Below, piece after piece: positions 26,201 through 34,269 of a DNA stretch of 64,000 bases. Source of the stretch: Ancylomarina sp. DW003 (GTDB taxonomy: Bacteria; Bacteroidota; Bacteroidia; Bacteroidales; Marinifilaceae); the NCBI RefSeq assembly GCF_029029505.1, contig NZ_JAKJSD010000004.1:186001-250000 (forward strand), written 5' to 3'. The stretch's first letter is position 1. The number at the start of each line of letters is the position of its first letter. A program made the translations under genes and the position numbers. The notes beneath the pieces are model-generated. The model was not told where the DNA came from. It saw nothing but the letters and a program-made list of their open reading frames with translations, and did no database searches.

Positions 26201-26247
26201 TTGACAGACTTGACATGCGTTAACATTTAAAGAATATTCTATTTTTG
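26201..26247 (+). promoter_or_regulatory. TTGACA direct-repeat promoter, site 1
   Basis: TTGACA (26201-26206), N3, TTGACA (26210-26215), N24, TATTTTTG (26240-26247). The same layout to the base occurs at 33448-33494 and, on the other strand, at 57446-57492. Confidence 0.6.
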
Positions 26248-26356
26248 CACTTTAATAAGAAAAAAGACTTTTGGACGTTTGACTTTTCCCTTGATTCTTC
26301 GGGGGGTTAACCTTTAGACTTTATTTTTTTTTTGTTGAATTGAAAGAGAGGAAAAC

Positions 26357-26387
26357 TTGTCGATTTAAGCATAAGTTTTTACTTTTG
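26357..26387 (+). promoter_or_regulatory. second candidate promoter for the exporter gene
   Basis: TTG (26357-26359), 20-nt spacer, TACTTTTG (26380-26387). The following leader (TTGATAAGGTGCTCGT) resembles that after the promoter at 33487 (TTGATAAGCTCTTGTT). Confidence 0.5.
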
Positions 26388-26494
26388 CCTGATCTTGATA
26401 AGGTGCTCGTCCGTTTTTAATTTTTATTCGTCAAAACAAGAGAGCGCTCGGGTATTTAAAAATATGTAATTATAAAATAATTAAAATACACATT

Positions 26495-28912
26495 ATGATT
26501 CGGTTTCTGCAAACCATTTTAATTTTACTTACGTTTTTGGGGCTATCACAACCTTTAATGGCACAAAGTGTGAACCCTGCAACGGTTAATGTTGAAGAAT
26601 TGAGCGATGCTCAAATACAGAAAGCCGTTGATGAAATGAACAAGAGAGGGCTGGGGATAGAAGAAGCCATTATGATGGCCAGAGCTAAAGGTTTTTCGGA
26701 AAGTCAGATTGAGGATATGCGTCGTAGGATTGATGCGTTGAAATTTGGTGGGCAAAAACAAAAATCTCAAACAATTGAATTAGAAGGTGAGGAGGCTGAT
26801 TTGACTGATTATAGTGAGAAGACTGAATTATCAGATACGATTAAGAAAGAACAGTCTAAGGTGTTTGGTTTCAACTTTTTTAATTCAGATAAGCTAAGTT
26901 TTGCACCTTCGGTAAATGTACCTGTTTCAGATTCTTATACATTAGGAGCAGGAGATGAAATAGTGGTTAATGTATATGGTGCTTCTCAACAGACATACAA
27001 TTTGTTAATACAGGCAAATGGAAGTGTATACATCACAGATTTGGGGCCGGTACAAGTTGCTGGTTTACCATTTGCACAAGTACAAGAAAAAATAAAATCA
27101 CGCTTAATGGCTATTTACTCTGGTATGAAGGGAAATAAGCCTAATACATTTGTTGATGTAAGCGCTGGACAATTAAAGGCAGTAACTGTAAATGTGATTG
27201 GCGAGGTAAATGTGCCGGGTACATATAGTTTACCAGCTACAGCTTCTGTTTTTAATGCTTTATATTTAGCCGGAGGGCCTAATGAGAAGGGGTCCTTTAG
27301 GCAAATAGATTTAGTGCGTGACGGAAAAACGATTTCCGAAATTGATATATATGCTTATTTAATTGATGGTAAAACACAAGGGAATGTGCAATTGCGTGAT
27401 CAGGACGTTATAATGATTCGCCCTTATGTTAATCGCGTTAAGGTTGCTGGTGAATTTAAACGTGATGGGTGGTTCGAAGCAAAAGAAGGTGAGAATTTGT
27501 CAGATCTGTTAAGATATGCCGGAGGTTTTTCTGAAAAAGCTTATACGCATCGTGTTGACTTGTATAGAAACAATACAAGAACGATGACCTTTAAAGATGT
27601 TGCAGCTCGTGATTTTGCATCAACTGTTTTGATGAATGGAGACTCAATTGTTGCTGGATTGGTGATTAATCGTTTTGAAAATAAAGTGAGTATTGAAGGA
27701 GCTGTGTATCGTCCGGGAAATTACGAGATGACTGAAGGATTGATGCTTTCACAATTGATAGATCGTGCAGAAGGAGCTAAAGAGGAGGCTTATATGGAGC
27801 GAGGGGTGATTGTTCGCAAGAAAAAGGATTTTACTTTCGAAAGCTTATCTTTCTCATTGCGTGATGTCTTGAATGGAAAAACAGATGTGGCTTTAAAGAA
27901 GAATGATAAAATTCAGATCTCCTCAATCTTCGATATGCGCGAAGCACGAACCGTAGAAATTGTTGGAGAAGTTCAGTTTCCAGGTACTTATGCTTATGCA
28001 GAAGATTTAAAATTAGCTGACCTGATTTATATGGCGGGTGGTTTCTTAGAGCAGGCTGAGGTTTCAGCTGTTGAAGTAAGCCGTATCTTAGATAAAAAGG
28101 AAATTGAATCCTTAACAAAAAAACTATCTCATTCTTTTCAATTTCCTGTTGACAGACAGCTAAAGATGATAGATGAGGATGCTGCTTTTCCCCTTCACTC
28201 ATACGATAAGGTATATGTGCGACGTGCCCCGGGCTATCGTCCGCAAGCAGTTGTTAAGGTGCAAGGCGAAGTGGTCTATGCGGGTGATTTTGGCTTAACA
28301 TTCAAAGGTGAAAAGATTTCCGATGTGTTGAAACGTGCTGGAGGTGTAACACCAGAGGCTTTTGTAGAAGGAGCTTCATTGCGTAGAAGACATGAGCTGA
28401 GTGATGCAGAGTATGATGCGAAATTGGCTTTGGCGAAACAAGATACAACCATGAATGAAGCAGATGTAAAGCGTGTGACTTATCAAGTGGTAGGGATCGA
28501 TTTGGTTAAGATTCTTAAAAATGCCGGTGGTGTTGAAGATTTGCAGCTGAAGGATGGGGATCAACTTTTGATTCCCGAGCAGATGCAAACGGTAAAAGTT
28601 TCAGGAGCCGTATTAAGTCCTGTTGCTCTGACTTTCAAGAATGGTAAGAGTTTGAGAAAATATATCAGATCTAGTGATGGTTTTGCTCAATCAGCTAAGA
28701 AATCTAAGGTATATGTACTTTATGCCAATGGAACAGCTGAGTCGACAAGAGGAAGTATTTTTGGGCGTCGTTACCCTAAGGTTACTCCAGGTTGTGAGAT
28801 TATCGTCCCTGAAAAACCTCAGGTGGACAAAACAGCTCAGGCAGGTAAGTGGTTAGGTATTACTTCAGCTGTGGTGAGTATGTTTACGGCCATATCTATT
28901 GCTATCAAGTAG
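26495..28912 (+). CDS. Wza-type polysaccharide export protein with multiple SLBB domains
   Basis: 805 residues. A signal peptide (about residues 1-23, ending L-M-A-Q) is followed by a helical region, a poly-export domain starting at Y-T-L-G-A-G-D-E-I-V-V-N near residue 148, and a series of about six SLBB repeats, each with a G-E-V-x-x-P-G-x-Y-like turn. The last 20 residues are a hydrophobic segment. It is longer than E. coli Wza (about 380 residues), as is common in Bacteroidota, where extra SLBB domains lengthen the periplasmic channel. It should form the export channel for the polysaccharide made by this locus. First gene after the control region. Confidence 0.9.
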   Translation: MIRFLQTILILLTFLGLSQPLMAQSVNPATVNVEELSDAQIQKAVDEMNKRGLGIEEAIMMARAKGFSESQIEDMRRRIDALKFGGQKQKSQTIELEGEEADLTDYSEKTELSDTIKKEQSKVFGFNFFNSDKLSFAPSVNVPVSDSYTLGAGDEIVVNVYGASQQTYNLLIQANGSVYITDLGPVQVAGLPFAQVQEKIKSRLMAIYSGMKGNKPNTFVDVSAGQLKAVTVNVIGEVNVPGTYSLPATASVFNALYLAGGPNEKGSFRQIDLVRDGKTISEIDIYAYLIDGKTQGNVQLRDQDVIMIRPYVNRVKVAGEFKRDGWFEAKEGENLSDLLRYAGGFSEKAYTHRVDLYRNNTRTMTFKDVAARDFASTVLMNGDSIVAGLVINRFENKVSIEGAVYRPGNYEMTEGLMLSQLIDRAEGAKEEAYMERGVIVRKKKDFTFESLSFSLRDVLNGKTDVALKKNDKIQISSIFDMREARTVEIVGEVQFPGTYAYAEDLKLADLIYMAGGFLEQAEVSAVEVSRILDKKEIESLTKKLSHSFQFPVDRQLKMIDEDAAFPLHSYDKVYVRRAPGYRPQAVVKVQGEVVYAGDFGLTFKGEKISDVLKRAGGVTPEAFVEGASLRRRHELSDAEYDAKLALAKQDTTMNEADVKRVTYQVVGIDLVKILKNAGGVEDLQLKDGDQLLIPEQMQTVKVSGAVLSPVALTFKNGKSLRKYIRSSDGFAQSAKKSKVYVLYANGTAESTRGSIFGRRYPKVTPGCEIIVPEKPQVDKTAQAGKWLGITSAVVSMFTAISIAIK

Positions 28913-28969
28913 ATGGTGGATTAATGGGTATTGGTTGCTTATGGATAAGTGTGATTAAATAAGTTGATT

Positions 28970-29501
28970 GCGCGAATTATAACGAATTACACTAATGGTT
29001 GATTTGCTTTTTAAGGATGAATATCTTGAGTTTCGTCATCCTGAACTCGTTTCAGGATCTAAATAATAGATTTGTGAACTGGAAATGAAAAAGAGTTACG
29101 TCTATATTATAAGTAATAAGAATAGAACAACTTTATATATAGGGGTTACATCTAATTTAACCAATAGAATAAATAGTCATTCTGAGGGAGAAGGTTCAGA
29201 TTTTACGAAAAGGTACAATTTGACCGATCTTATATATTATGAAAAATTTGATGATATAAGATCGGCAATAGTCAGAGAAAAGCAATTGAAAAATTGGAGA
29301 AGAGAATGGAAATTCAATTTGATAAGAGAGATAAATCCTGATTTGAAGACTTTGGCTTATTGAAATGATTATTGGAACATGATATCTTGAACTTGGTTCA
29401 GGATCTAAATAATCAAAAACAAGGACAGATGCTGAAACAAGTTCAGCATGACGATAGATAAATTTACAATTCAAAGGAATAAGATCTTATTCGCGTAATT
29501 A
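28970..29501. mobile_element. GIY-YIG cassette 1 with flanking palindromes
   Basis: The unit lies between the exporter and wzz. Left end: GCGCGAATTATAACGAATTA (28970 on). Right end: ATTCGCGTAATTA (29489-29501), inverted. Inside, next to the gene, are REP-like palindromes ATCCTGAA-N5-TTCAGGAT (29038-29058), a variant (29384-29404) and ATGCTGAA-N5-TTCAGCAT (29429-29449). A second unit with the same order of parts is at 30681-31417. Confidence 0.5.
29085..29363 (+). CDS. small GIY-YIG nuclease family protein (copy 1)
   Basis: 92 residues, a bare GIY-YIG domain. Y-V-Y-I-I-S-N at residues 5-11 and L-Y-I-G-V-T at 17-22 are the two halves of the signature; the catalytic Arg (N-R-I, about 28) and the metal-binding Glu (R-E-K-Q-L, about 65) are present. 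Stand-alone proteins of this size are common in Bacteroidota and poorly understood; larger relatives are homing endonucleases and UvrC. Here it is boxed between REP-like palindromes in an otherwise uniform operon, which suggests a selfish or repeat-associated role. A decayed copy lies at 30877. Confidence 0.88.
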   Translation: MKKSYVYIISNKNRTTLYIGVTSNLTNRINSHSEGEGSDFTKRYNLTDLIYYEKFDDIRSAIVREKQLKNWRREWKFNLIREINPDLKTLAY

Positions 29502-29513
29502 GTATATAAGAGT

Positions 29514-30655
29514 ATGCAAGAACAAAATAACAACAAACAATTAGCCTCGAATCACGAGGACGAAATAGATTTAATTCAATTAGCGAAAACCCTGTGGACA
29601 GGCAGAAGAACAGTGATTAAAACCACACTAATCTTTATGGTGCTGGGTTTATTTATTGCCCTGTTTTCTGCCAAAGAGTATACGGCATCCACGACCATGG
29701 TGCCTCAGTCGGCTGAAGGTGGTTCCAAGCTGGGGGGGTCTTTAGGTGGTCTTGCTGCTATGGCGGGTATCAATCTGGGATCTATGGGCGGTGGATCGAC
29801 GATTCCACCAACCCTTTATCCTAAGATTATTGCCTCAGTCCCTTTTCAGAAGGAGATGATGAAAACGCCTTTGACTATAGAAGGACAGAGAGAGAAGGTG
29901 ACTTTTCAAACGTATTATTTGGAGATTGCCAAGCCAGGTTTGTTGGGTTATATTAAAAAATACACTATTGGCTTGCCGGGAGTGATTATTGGAGCTATTA
30001 AAGGCCAAACGATAACTGACAATCAAAAGCAGTCGACCAATGACTTTCTGTTAACCATTTCTCAAGATGAGAAAAGCCTGATGAACCTACTAGCCTCTCA
30101 GCTTTCTTTAGAAGTGAATGATAAGGATGGTTATGTTACAATATCTGCTAAGATGCCTGAAGCAAGATCAGCTGCAGAGATGGTGCAGAGATGGTGCAGC
30201 GAGCTCAAATCTTATTACAAGAGGCTATCACGGACTTTAAGATCAAGAAGGCAAAAGATCAGATGGTTTTTGTAGAAGAGCGTTATGCTGAAAAAGAGGC
30301 GGCTTTTACAGTAGCTCAAAATAAGCTGGCTCGCTTTCGTGATCAGAATAAAAATGTAAGCTCGGCTATGGCACAAACCCAAATAGAGCGTTTGCAGTCC
30401 GAATTTTCCATGGCTTCATCGGTTTACACCGAATTGGCAAAGCAGTTGGAGACTCAAAAAATACAAGTGAAAGAGGATACCCCTGTTTTCACCATTATTG
30501 AGCCTGTTGTTGTGCCATTCGAAAGATCAAAGCCGAAACGTGCCATGATTCTAATTATTTGGACCTTCTTGGGGGGAATTGTTGGTGTGGGAATGGTTTT
30601 CGGGAAAGAGTTTCTTGGCAGTGTTAGAAAGCAATGGCAAGGGGATGAAGACTAA
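29514..30655 (+). pseudogene. Wzz-type chain length determinant, frameshifted by an 11-bp duplication
   Basis: Two overlapping frames (29514-30275 and 30191-30655) together make one Wzz/PCP-1-like protein. The first has the cytoplasmic N-terminus, transmembrane helix T-L-I-F-M-V-L-G-L-F-I-A-L (about residues 38-56) and periplasmic domain; the second has the coiled-coil part, the Pro-rich E-R-S-K-P-K-R and the second helix I-L-I-I-W-T-F-L-G-G. They are split by a tandem copy of AGATGGTGCAG (30178-30188 and 30189-30199). Removing one copy restores a 376-residue frame, normal for Wzz, which sets polymer length in the inner membrane. No tyrosine kinase domain. As written the product would end after 253 residues with 17 wrong residues. 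Confidence 0.88.
30174..30199 (+). repeat. 11-bp tandem repeat inside wzz
   Basis: GCAGAGATGGT occurs twice in tandem followed by GCAG, 26 bp in all. The gain of one 11-bp unit shifts the frame; slipped-strand loss would restore it. Confidence 0.9.
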
Positions 30656-30680
30656 TCGGATTTAATAGGTTGAAATATTT

Positions 30681-31417
30681 CACGAATTAAAACGAATGGA
30701 CTTCGTCGAGCTCGCAAGCTCGGTTACACTAATGGGAGATTTGCTATATAAGCAGGAATATCTTAAATTCCGTCATCCTGAACTTGATTACTTTCAGTGA
30801 GCTCGTGAACTCGGTACAGGATCTTATTTTCTTAGTAAATTAGATTTATTTTATGTGTTAGTTTTGTGAGCTGAAAATGAAAAAGAGTTATGTCTATATT
30901 GTAGGTAATAAGAATAGGACAACTTTATATATAGGTGTTACTACTAATTTGAAAGACAGGATATCTGACCATTTTGAAGGTAAAGGTTCATAGTTTACTA
31001 AACAATACAATTTGACTGATCTTCTATATTTTGAGGAGTTTGATGGTGTTAGAGATGCTATTGCCAGAGAGAAGCAATTGAAGGATTGGAAAAGAGAATG
31101 GAAATTCAACTTGATAAAAATGATGAATACAGATTTGTTGACTTTAGTTTATTGAAATGTTTATTTAGAATTCATCATCCTGAACTCGCTTCAGGATCTA
31201 ATGGTTGATAGATGCAGATGCTGAAATAAATTCAGCATGACGTGGAAGGGGTATTGTTGAGAGTGGATGAACAGCAAACTATAAACTATCTTAAAGCAAC
31301 AAACTTTAAATAGGGTTTATTAGTTAACTTTGGTGAACCTTCACTAAGGTATAAGCGTTTTGTTAACTCTGTGAGATGAAGTGTCATTAGTGAAATTCGT
31401 CCTAATTCGCGTAATTA
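30681..31417. mobile_element. GIY-YIG cassette 2 (decayed, with nested insertions)
   Basis: Between wzz and ugd. Left end CACGAATTAAAACGAAT (30681 on), right end CATTAGTGAAATTCGT...TTCGCGTAATT (31384-31417), inverted to it. It contains the same palindromes as cassette 1 (31177-31197 and 31218-31238). Its left flank carries two extra palindromic inserts, GTCGAGCTCGCAAGCTCGG (about 30707-30725) and GTGAGCTCGTGAACTCGG (about 30797-30814), the second interrupting an ATCCTGAA/CAGGAT palindrome. Confidence 0.5.
30877..31155 (+). pseudogene. GIY-YIG nuclease family protein, copy 2 with one nonsense codon
   Basis: Exactly the same length (93 codons with stop) as the copy at 29085 and about 70 percent identical on reading. 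Y-V-Y-I-V-G-N, L-Y-I-G-V-T and R-E-K-Q-L are all kept. Codon 39 is TAG (30991-30993), where copy 1 has GAT; no other disruption is seen, so the inactivation looks recent. Confidence 0.85.
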
Positions 31418-31466
31418 AGATTGAAGAAAGAAATCAAGATGTAAACCATATATAAGGTATTTAGAA

Positions 31467-32918
31467 ATGGCTAAAGCGAGAACAATCAAAAACATTTGCT
31501 GTATAGGCGCAGGTTACGTTGGTGGTCCAACGATGGCAGTAATTGCACAAAAATGTCCACACATAAAGGTAACTGCGGTTGATTTGAATGAGCAACGTAT
31601 TGCCGATTGGAATGATGCTGATCTGGATAAATTACCTATTTACGAGCCTGGATTGGCAGAAGTGGTCGCTGAAGCTCGTGGTCGCAATTTGTTCTTTTCT
31701 ACGGATGTTGATAAAGCCATTGATGAAGCCGAGATGATCTTTATTTCGGTGAATACGCCTACTAAGACCTACGGCGTAGGTAAGGGGATGGCTGCTGATC
31801 TAAAATATATTGAATTGTGTGCCCGTCAGATTGCTCGAGTGGCAAAAGATGATAAAATTATTGTTGAAAAGTCGACACTTCCGGTTCGTACTGCTGAAGC
31901 CCTTCGTACCATTTTAACATCAACGGGGTCTGAGGTTAATTTCCAGGTGCTTTCCAGTCCTGAGTTTTTGGCTGAAGGCACAGCAGTGACGAACTTACAT
32001 CAGCCTGATCGTGTATTGATTGGCGGTGATGAAGATGCCGATGGACAAGCAGCCATTGAAGCCCTGATTGAGGTGTATGAGAATTGGGTGCCTCGTGAGA
32101 ATATTATCACCACTCGTGTGTGGTCATCTGAACTCTCCAAGTTGACGGCCAATGCCTTTTTGGCTCAACGCGTCTCGTCCATCAATGCCATTTCAGCCCT
32201 TTGTGAAAAAACGGGAGCTGATGTGGATGAAATTTCACGTGCCATAGGGGCGGATTCTCGTATTGGAGCTAAATTCCTGAAATCATCGGTTGGTTTTGGT
32301 GGTTCCTGTTTTCAAAAAGACATTTTAAATCTGGTCTACCTTTGTCAGCACTTCAATTTACCTGAAGTCGCTGCTTATTGGGAGCAGGTGATCAAAATGA
32401 ACGACTACCAAAAGCATCGTTTTGCTAAAAATATCATCGATAAGCTCTTTAATACGGTTTCAGGTAAGAAAATTGCCTTTCTGGGCTGGGCATTCAAAAA
32501 AGAGACCAACGATACCCGCGAATCCGCGGCTATTTATGTGGCTGATGAGCTTCTTCAGGATCGTGCGGAAATCCATATTTATGACCCTAAAGTCACCGCT
32601 GAACAAATCTATGCCGACTTGGAATACTTGCAAGTTAACCGTATGAGTCCTCATTCGTGTCATTCGCCAAAATTTGCGAAATTATCTTCGGATGAGATCC
32701 GAAGCCTTGTGACGGTTCATGATGATCCTTATATTGCCATGCAATCCGCCCACGCTACCGCCATCCTAACCGAATGGGATGAGTTTAAAACCTACGATTG
32801 GCAAAAAGTTTATCAGGGCGTGCTAAAACCTGCCTTTGTCTTCGATGGACGTAATGTGGTTTCAAAGGTAGAACTCGAAAAAATCGGTTTCCAAATTTAC
32901 AATATTGGGAAAGGGTGA
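31467..32918 (+). CDS. ugd: UDP-glucose 6-dehydrogenase (animal-type length)
   Basis: 483 residues. Oxidises UDP-glucose to UDP-glucuronic acid with two NAD+. NAD-binding G-A-G-Y-V-G-G-P-T near residue 12, substrate motif E-K-S-T-L-P-V-R near 133, catalytic Cys281 in [10 protein letters not shown]. The length and motifs are closer to the longer UGDH form than to the ~390-residue enterobacterial one. Visibly richer in G+C than the genes at 39-52 kb, so it has a different history. It stands between GIY-YIG cassette 2 and a 900-nt non-coding stretch. Confidence 0.95.
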   Translation: MAKARTIKNICCIGAGYVGGPTMAVIAQKCPHIKVTAVDLNEQRIADWNDADLDKLPIYEPGLAEVVAEARGRNLFFSTDVDKAIDEAEMIFISVNTPTKTYGVGKGMAADLKYIELCARQIARVAKDDKIIVEKSTLPVRTAEALRTILTSTGSEVNFQVLSSPEFLAEGTAVTNLHQPDRVLIGGDEDADGQAAIEALIEVYENWVPRENIITTRVWSSELSKLTANAFLAQRVSSINAISALCEKTGADVDEISRAIGADSRIGAKFLKSSVGFGGSCFQKDILNLVYLCQHFNLPEVAAYWEQVIKMNDYQKHRFAKNIIDKLFNTVSGKKIAFLGWAFKKETNDTRESAAIYVADELLQDRAEIHIYDPKVTAEQIYADLEYLQVNRMSPHSCHSPKFAKLSSDEIRSLVTVHDDPYIAMQSAHATAILTEWDEFKTYDWQKVYQGVLKPAFVFDGRNVVSKVELEKIGFQIYNIGKG

Positions 32919-33168
32919 TAATCTCTGGCTATTAGCTATCTAACTTAGTCGAAGTGCTTTCAATTGTCAGATATAGTCAGTTGACTGAAATGTAAAGTAA
33001 GGAAAGGATAAAGCTTAAAGAAAAGACTGAGTATCGGGATGTCTCTACTTTTAGGAAAGCTGGGGCGCACCATTGAATTAAATTTTGTAGTCAATAAAAC
33101 TTGAAAGGGAGAGTGGTGTTTTGTGAAAAAAAGTTTTTAAGCAGAGCTTAATCTTAGTCGGTCTAAGA

Positions 33169-33262
33169 GCTTAATGTGAGATGATGTCACAGCCTAATGA
33201 GAGATGGTGTCATATTCTAATGTGAAACACCTTCATAGCCTAATGGAGAAGCGTTCCTTATT
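33169..33262. repeat. four imperfect direct repeats of ~24 bp
   Basis: Units start at about 33169, 33193, 33217 and 33239 (24, 24, 22 and 24 nt), each beginning (C)CTAATG or CTTAATG and continuing GAGATGNTGTCAYAG-like. Spacing of about two helical turns would suit cooperative protein binding upstream of the promoter at 33448. Confidence 0.5.
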
Positions 33263-33447
33263 CTAGCTTCTTTATAATTGAACAGAAAGAGGAAAAGATT
33301 TAACCATTAATTAACACGCTTTACCTTAGTCGTCTTTTTATCTGCGTCTAATTCTTCTCTTAAACGCTGTTAAGAAGGACTGTGTCGAAGGCTTACAGGT
33401 TTTATTTGTTTGCATTTCACCGCAAATTATTGATACCCTTTTTTAAC

Positions 33448-33494
33448 TTGACAAACTTGACAAGTCAGATTTCTCCAATTTTCATTTACTTTTG
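33448..33494 (+). promoter_or_regulatory. TTGACA direct-repeat promoter, site 2
   Basis: TTGACA (33448-33453), N3, TTGACA (33457-33462), N24, TACTTTTG (33487-33494). Likely main promoter of the wecC-wecB-onward operon. Confidence 0.6.
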
Positions 33495-33822
33495 TTCGCT
33501 ATTGATAAGCTCTTGTTCTTTTGATAATAATTAGTGGTTTTTAATTTTGGAAAACTGTAGAGTGTGGGATTCTTGACATGATTGTATATTGTGTAGTAGT
33601 TTAAGATTTGTGTAATTTATTCGCAAGCTCATTAACATGTTAGTGGCAAAATCCTTTGTTATTATCAAAATATCATTTACTTTCGAGTAAAATTTCTACT
33701 CAACCTTTGTTTGGTCGCGAATAAGCGTTGTTTAGTCATGAAAAGATAGGTTCTGAGTTGTATGTTCTAGGTTATAAGTAATAAGTACTAACTCACAACA
33801 TATAACCTAAAACTTGAGTGTT

Positions 33823-34185
33823 ATGAAGTCATATAAGGATTTAGATGTTTATCAGGAATCTTTTCGTTTAGCTGTTGAAGTTAATCGAATGAGTTTGAAG
33901 TTGCCAAAGTATGAACTTTATGAAGTTGGAGCGCAAATTCGAAGATCAAGTCAAAGTGTGAAAGATAATATAGTTGAAGGTTATGGGAGGAAAGAATATC
34001 CTGTTGAATTTAATCGTTTTTTAGTATTTGCCTATGCATCTTTATTAGAAGCTTTATCGCAACTTGAAATGTTGAAAGTATTGTATGGATTAAAAGAATT
34101 AGATAATATGATTGAAGAATATAAATTATTGGGAAAGAAGTTGTATCGCTTCAAGGAATATGTGAAAAATAATTGGAGAAAATAA
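33823..34185 (+). CDS. S23-type four-helix bundle protein (copy B, divergent)
   Basis: 120 residues from the ATG at 33823; the frame is open to a TTG at 33814, but the ATG matches where family members start. K-D-L-D-V-Y-Q-E-S-F and I-R-R-S-S-Q-S-V-K-D-N-I-V-E-G-Y-G-R identify the family; it is of another subgroup than copies A and C. Its flanks are repetitive (AACATATAACCTAAAACTTG before, and CAACAACCAACAATCAA-like runs at 34212-34258 after). Function unknown. Being the first gene after promoter site 2, it is probably transcribed with the polysaccharide operon. Confidence 0.82.
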   Translation: MKSYKDLDVYQESFRLAVEVNRMSLKLPKYELYEVGAQIRRSSQSVKDNIVEGYGRKEYPVEFNRFLVFAYASLLEALSQLEMLKVLYGLKELDNMIEEYKLLGKKLYRFKEYVKNNWRK

Positions 34186-34211
34186 GTTTAAGGGTGTAGG
34201 TTCTAAGTTCA

Positions 34212-34258
34212 AAAACTAACAATCAACAACCAACAATCAATAACCAACAACCAACAAC
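34212..34258. repeat. CAACAACC/CAACAATC low-complexity repeat
   Basis: Short units CAACAACC, CAACAATC and AATAACC repeat six to seven times between copy B of S23 and the next gene. Such A/C runs are common between genes here and probably arise by slippage. Confidence 0.6.
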
Positions 34259-34269
34259 TTATAACTTAA

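Larger units (their letters stand above)
25941..26494 (+). promoter_or_regulatory. control region before the polysaccharide locus
   Basis: A gene-free stretch of about 550 nt. It holds a TTGACA direct-repeat promoter (26201-26247), a second promoter-like pair TTG (26357) with TACTTTTG (26380-26387), and between them (about 26256-26335) an S23-type repeat remnant (GACTTTTGGACGTTTGACTT and AACCTTTAGACTTTA). From 26388 to the ATG a 107-nt leader has an AGAGCGCTC palindromic spot but no clear terminator. Confidence 0.5.
32919..33822. other. gene-free control and repeat region
   Basis: About 900 nt. It holds a set of four imperfect ~24-bp direct repeats (33169-33262), an AAAGATTTAACCATTAATT block like one at 26035, the second TTGACA direct-repeat promoter (33448-33494) and about 320 nt of leader. 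No plausible protein gene was found on either strand. Confidence 0.55.

Noticed and set aside
26388-26494. Riboswitch or UpxY/RfaH-type ops element in the exporter leader
   Set aside because: No recognisable aptamer or ops consensus, and no UpxY/RfaH homologue in the window; only a short GAGCGCTC palindrome was seen.
29514-30655. Two separate genes with a programmed ribosomal frameshift
   Set aside because: There is no slippery heptamer at the junction, and the exact 11-bp tandem duplication explains the shift fully.
34212-34258. CRISPR array
   Set aside because: Units are only 7-8 nt, without spacers of constant length; no cas genes. The four 24-bp repeats at 33169-33262 are also contiguous, without spacers.
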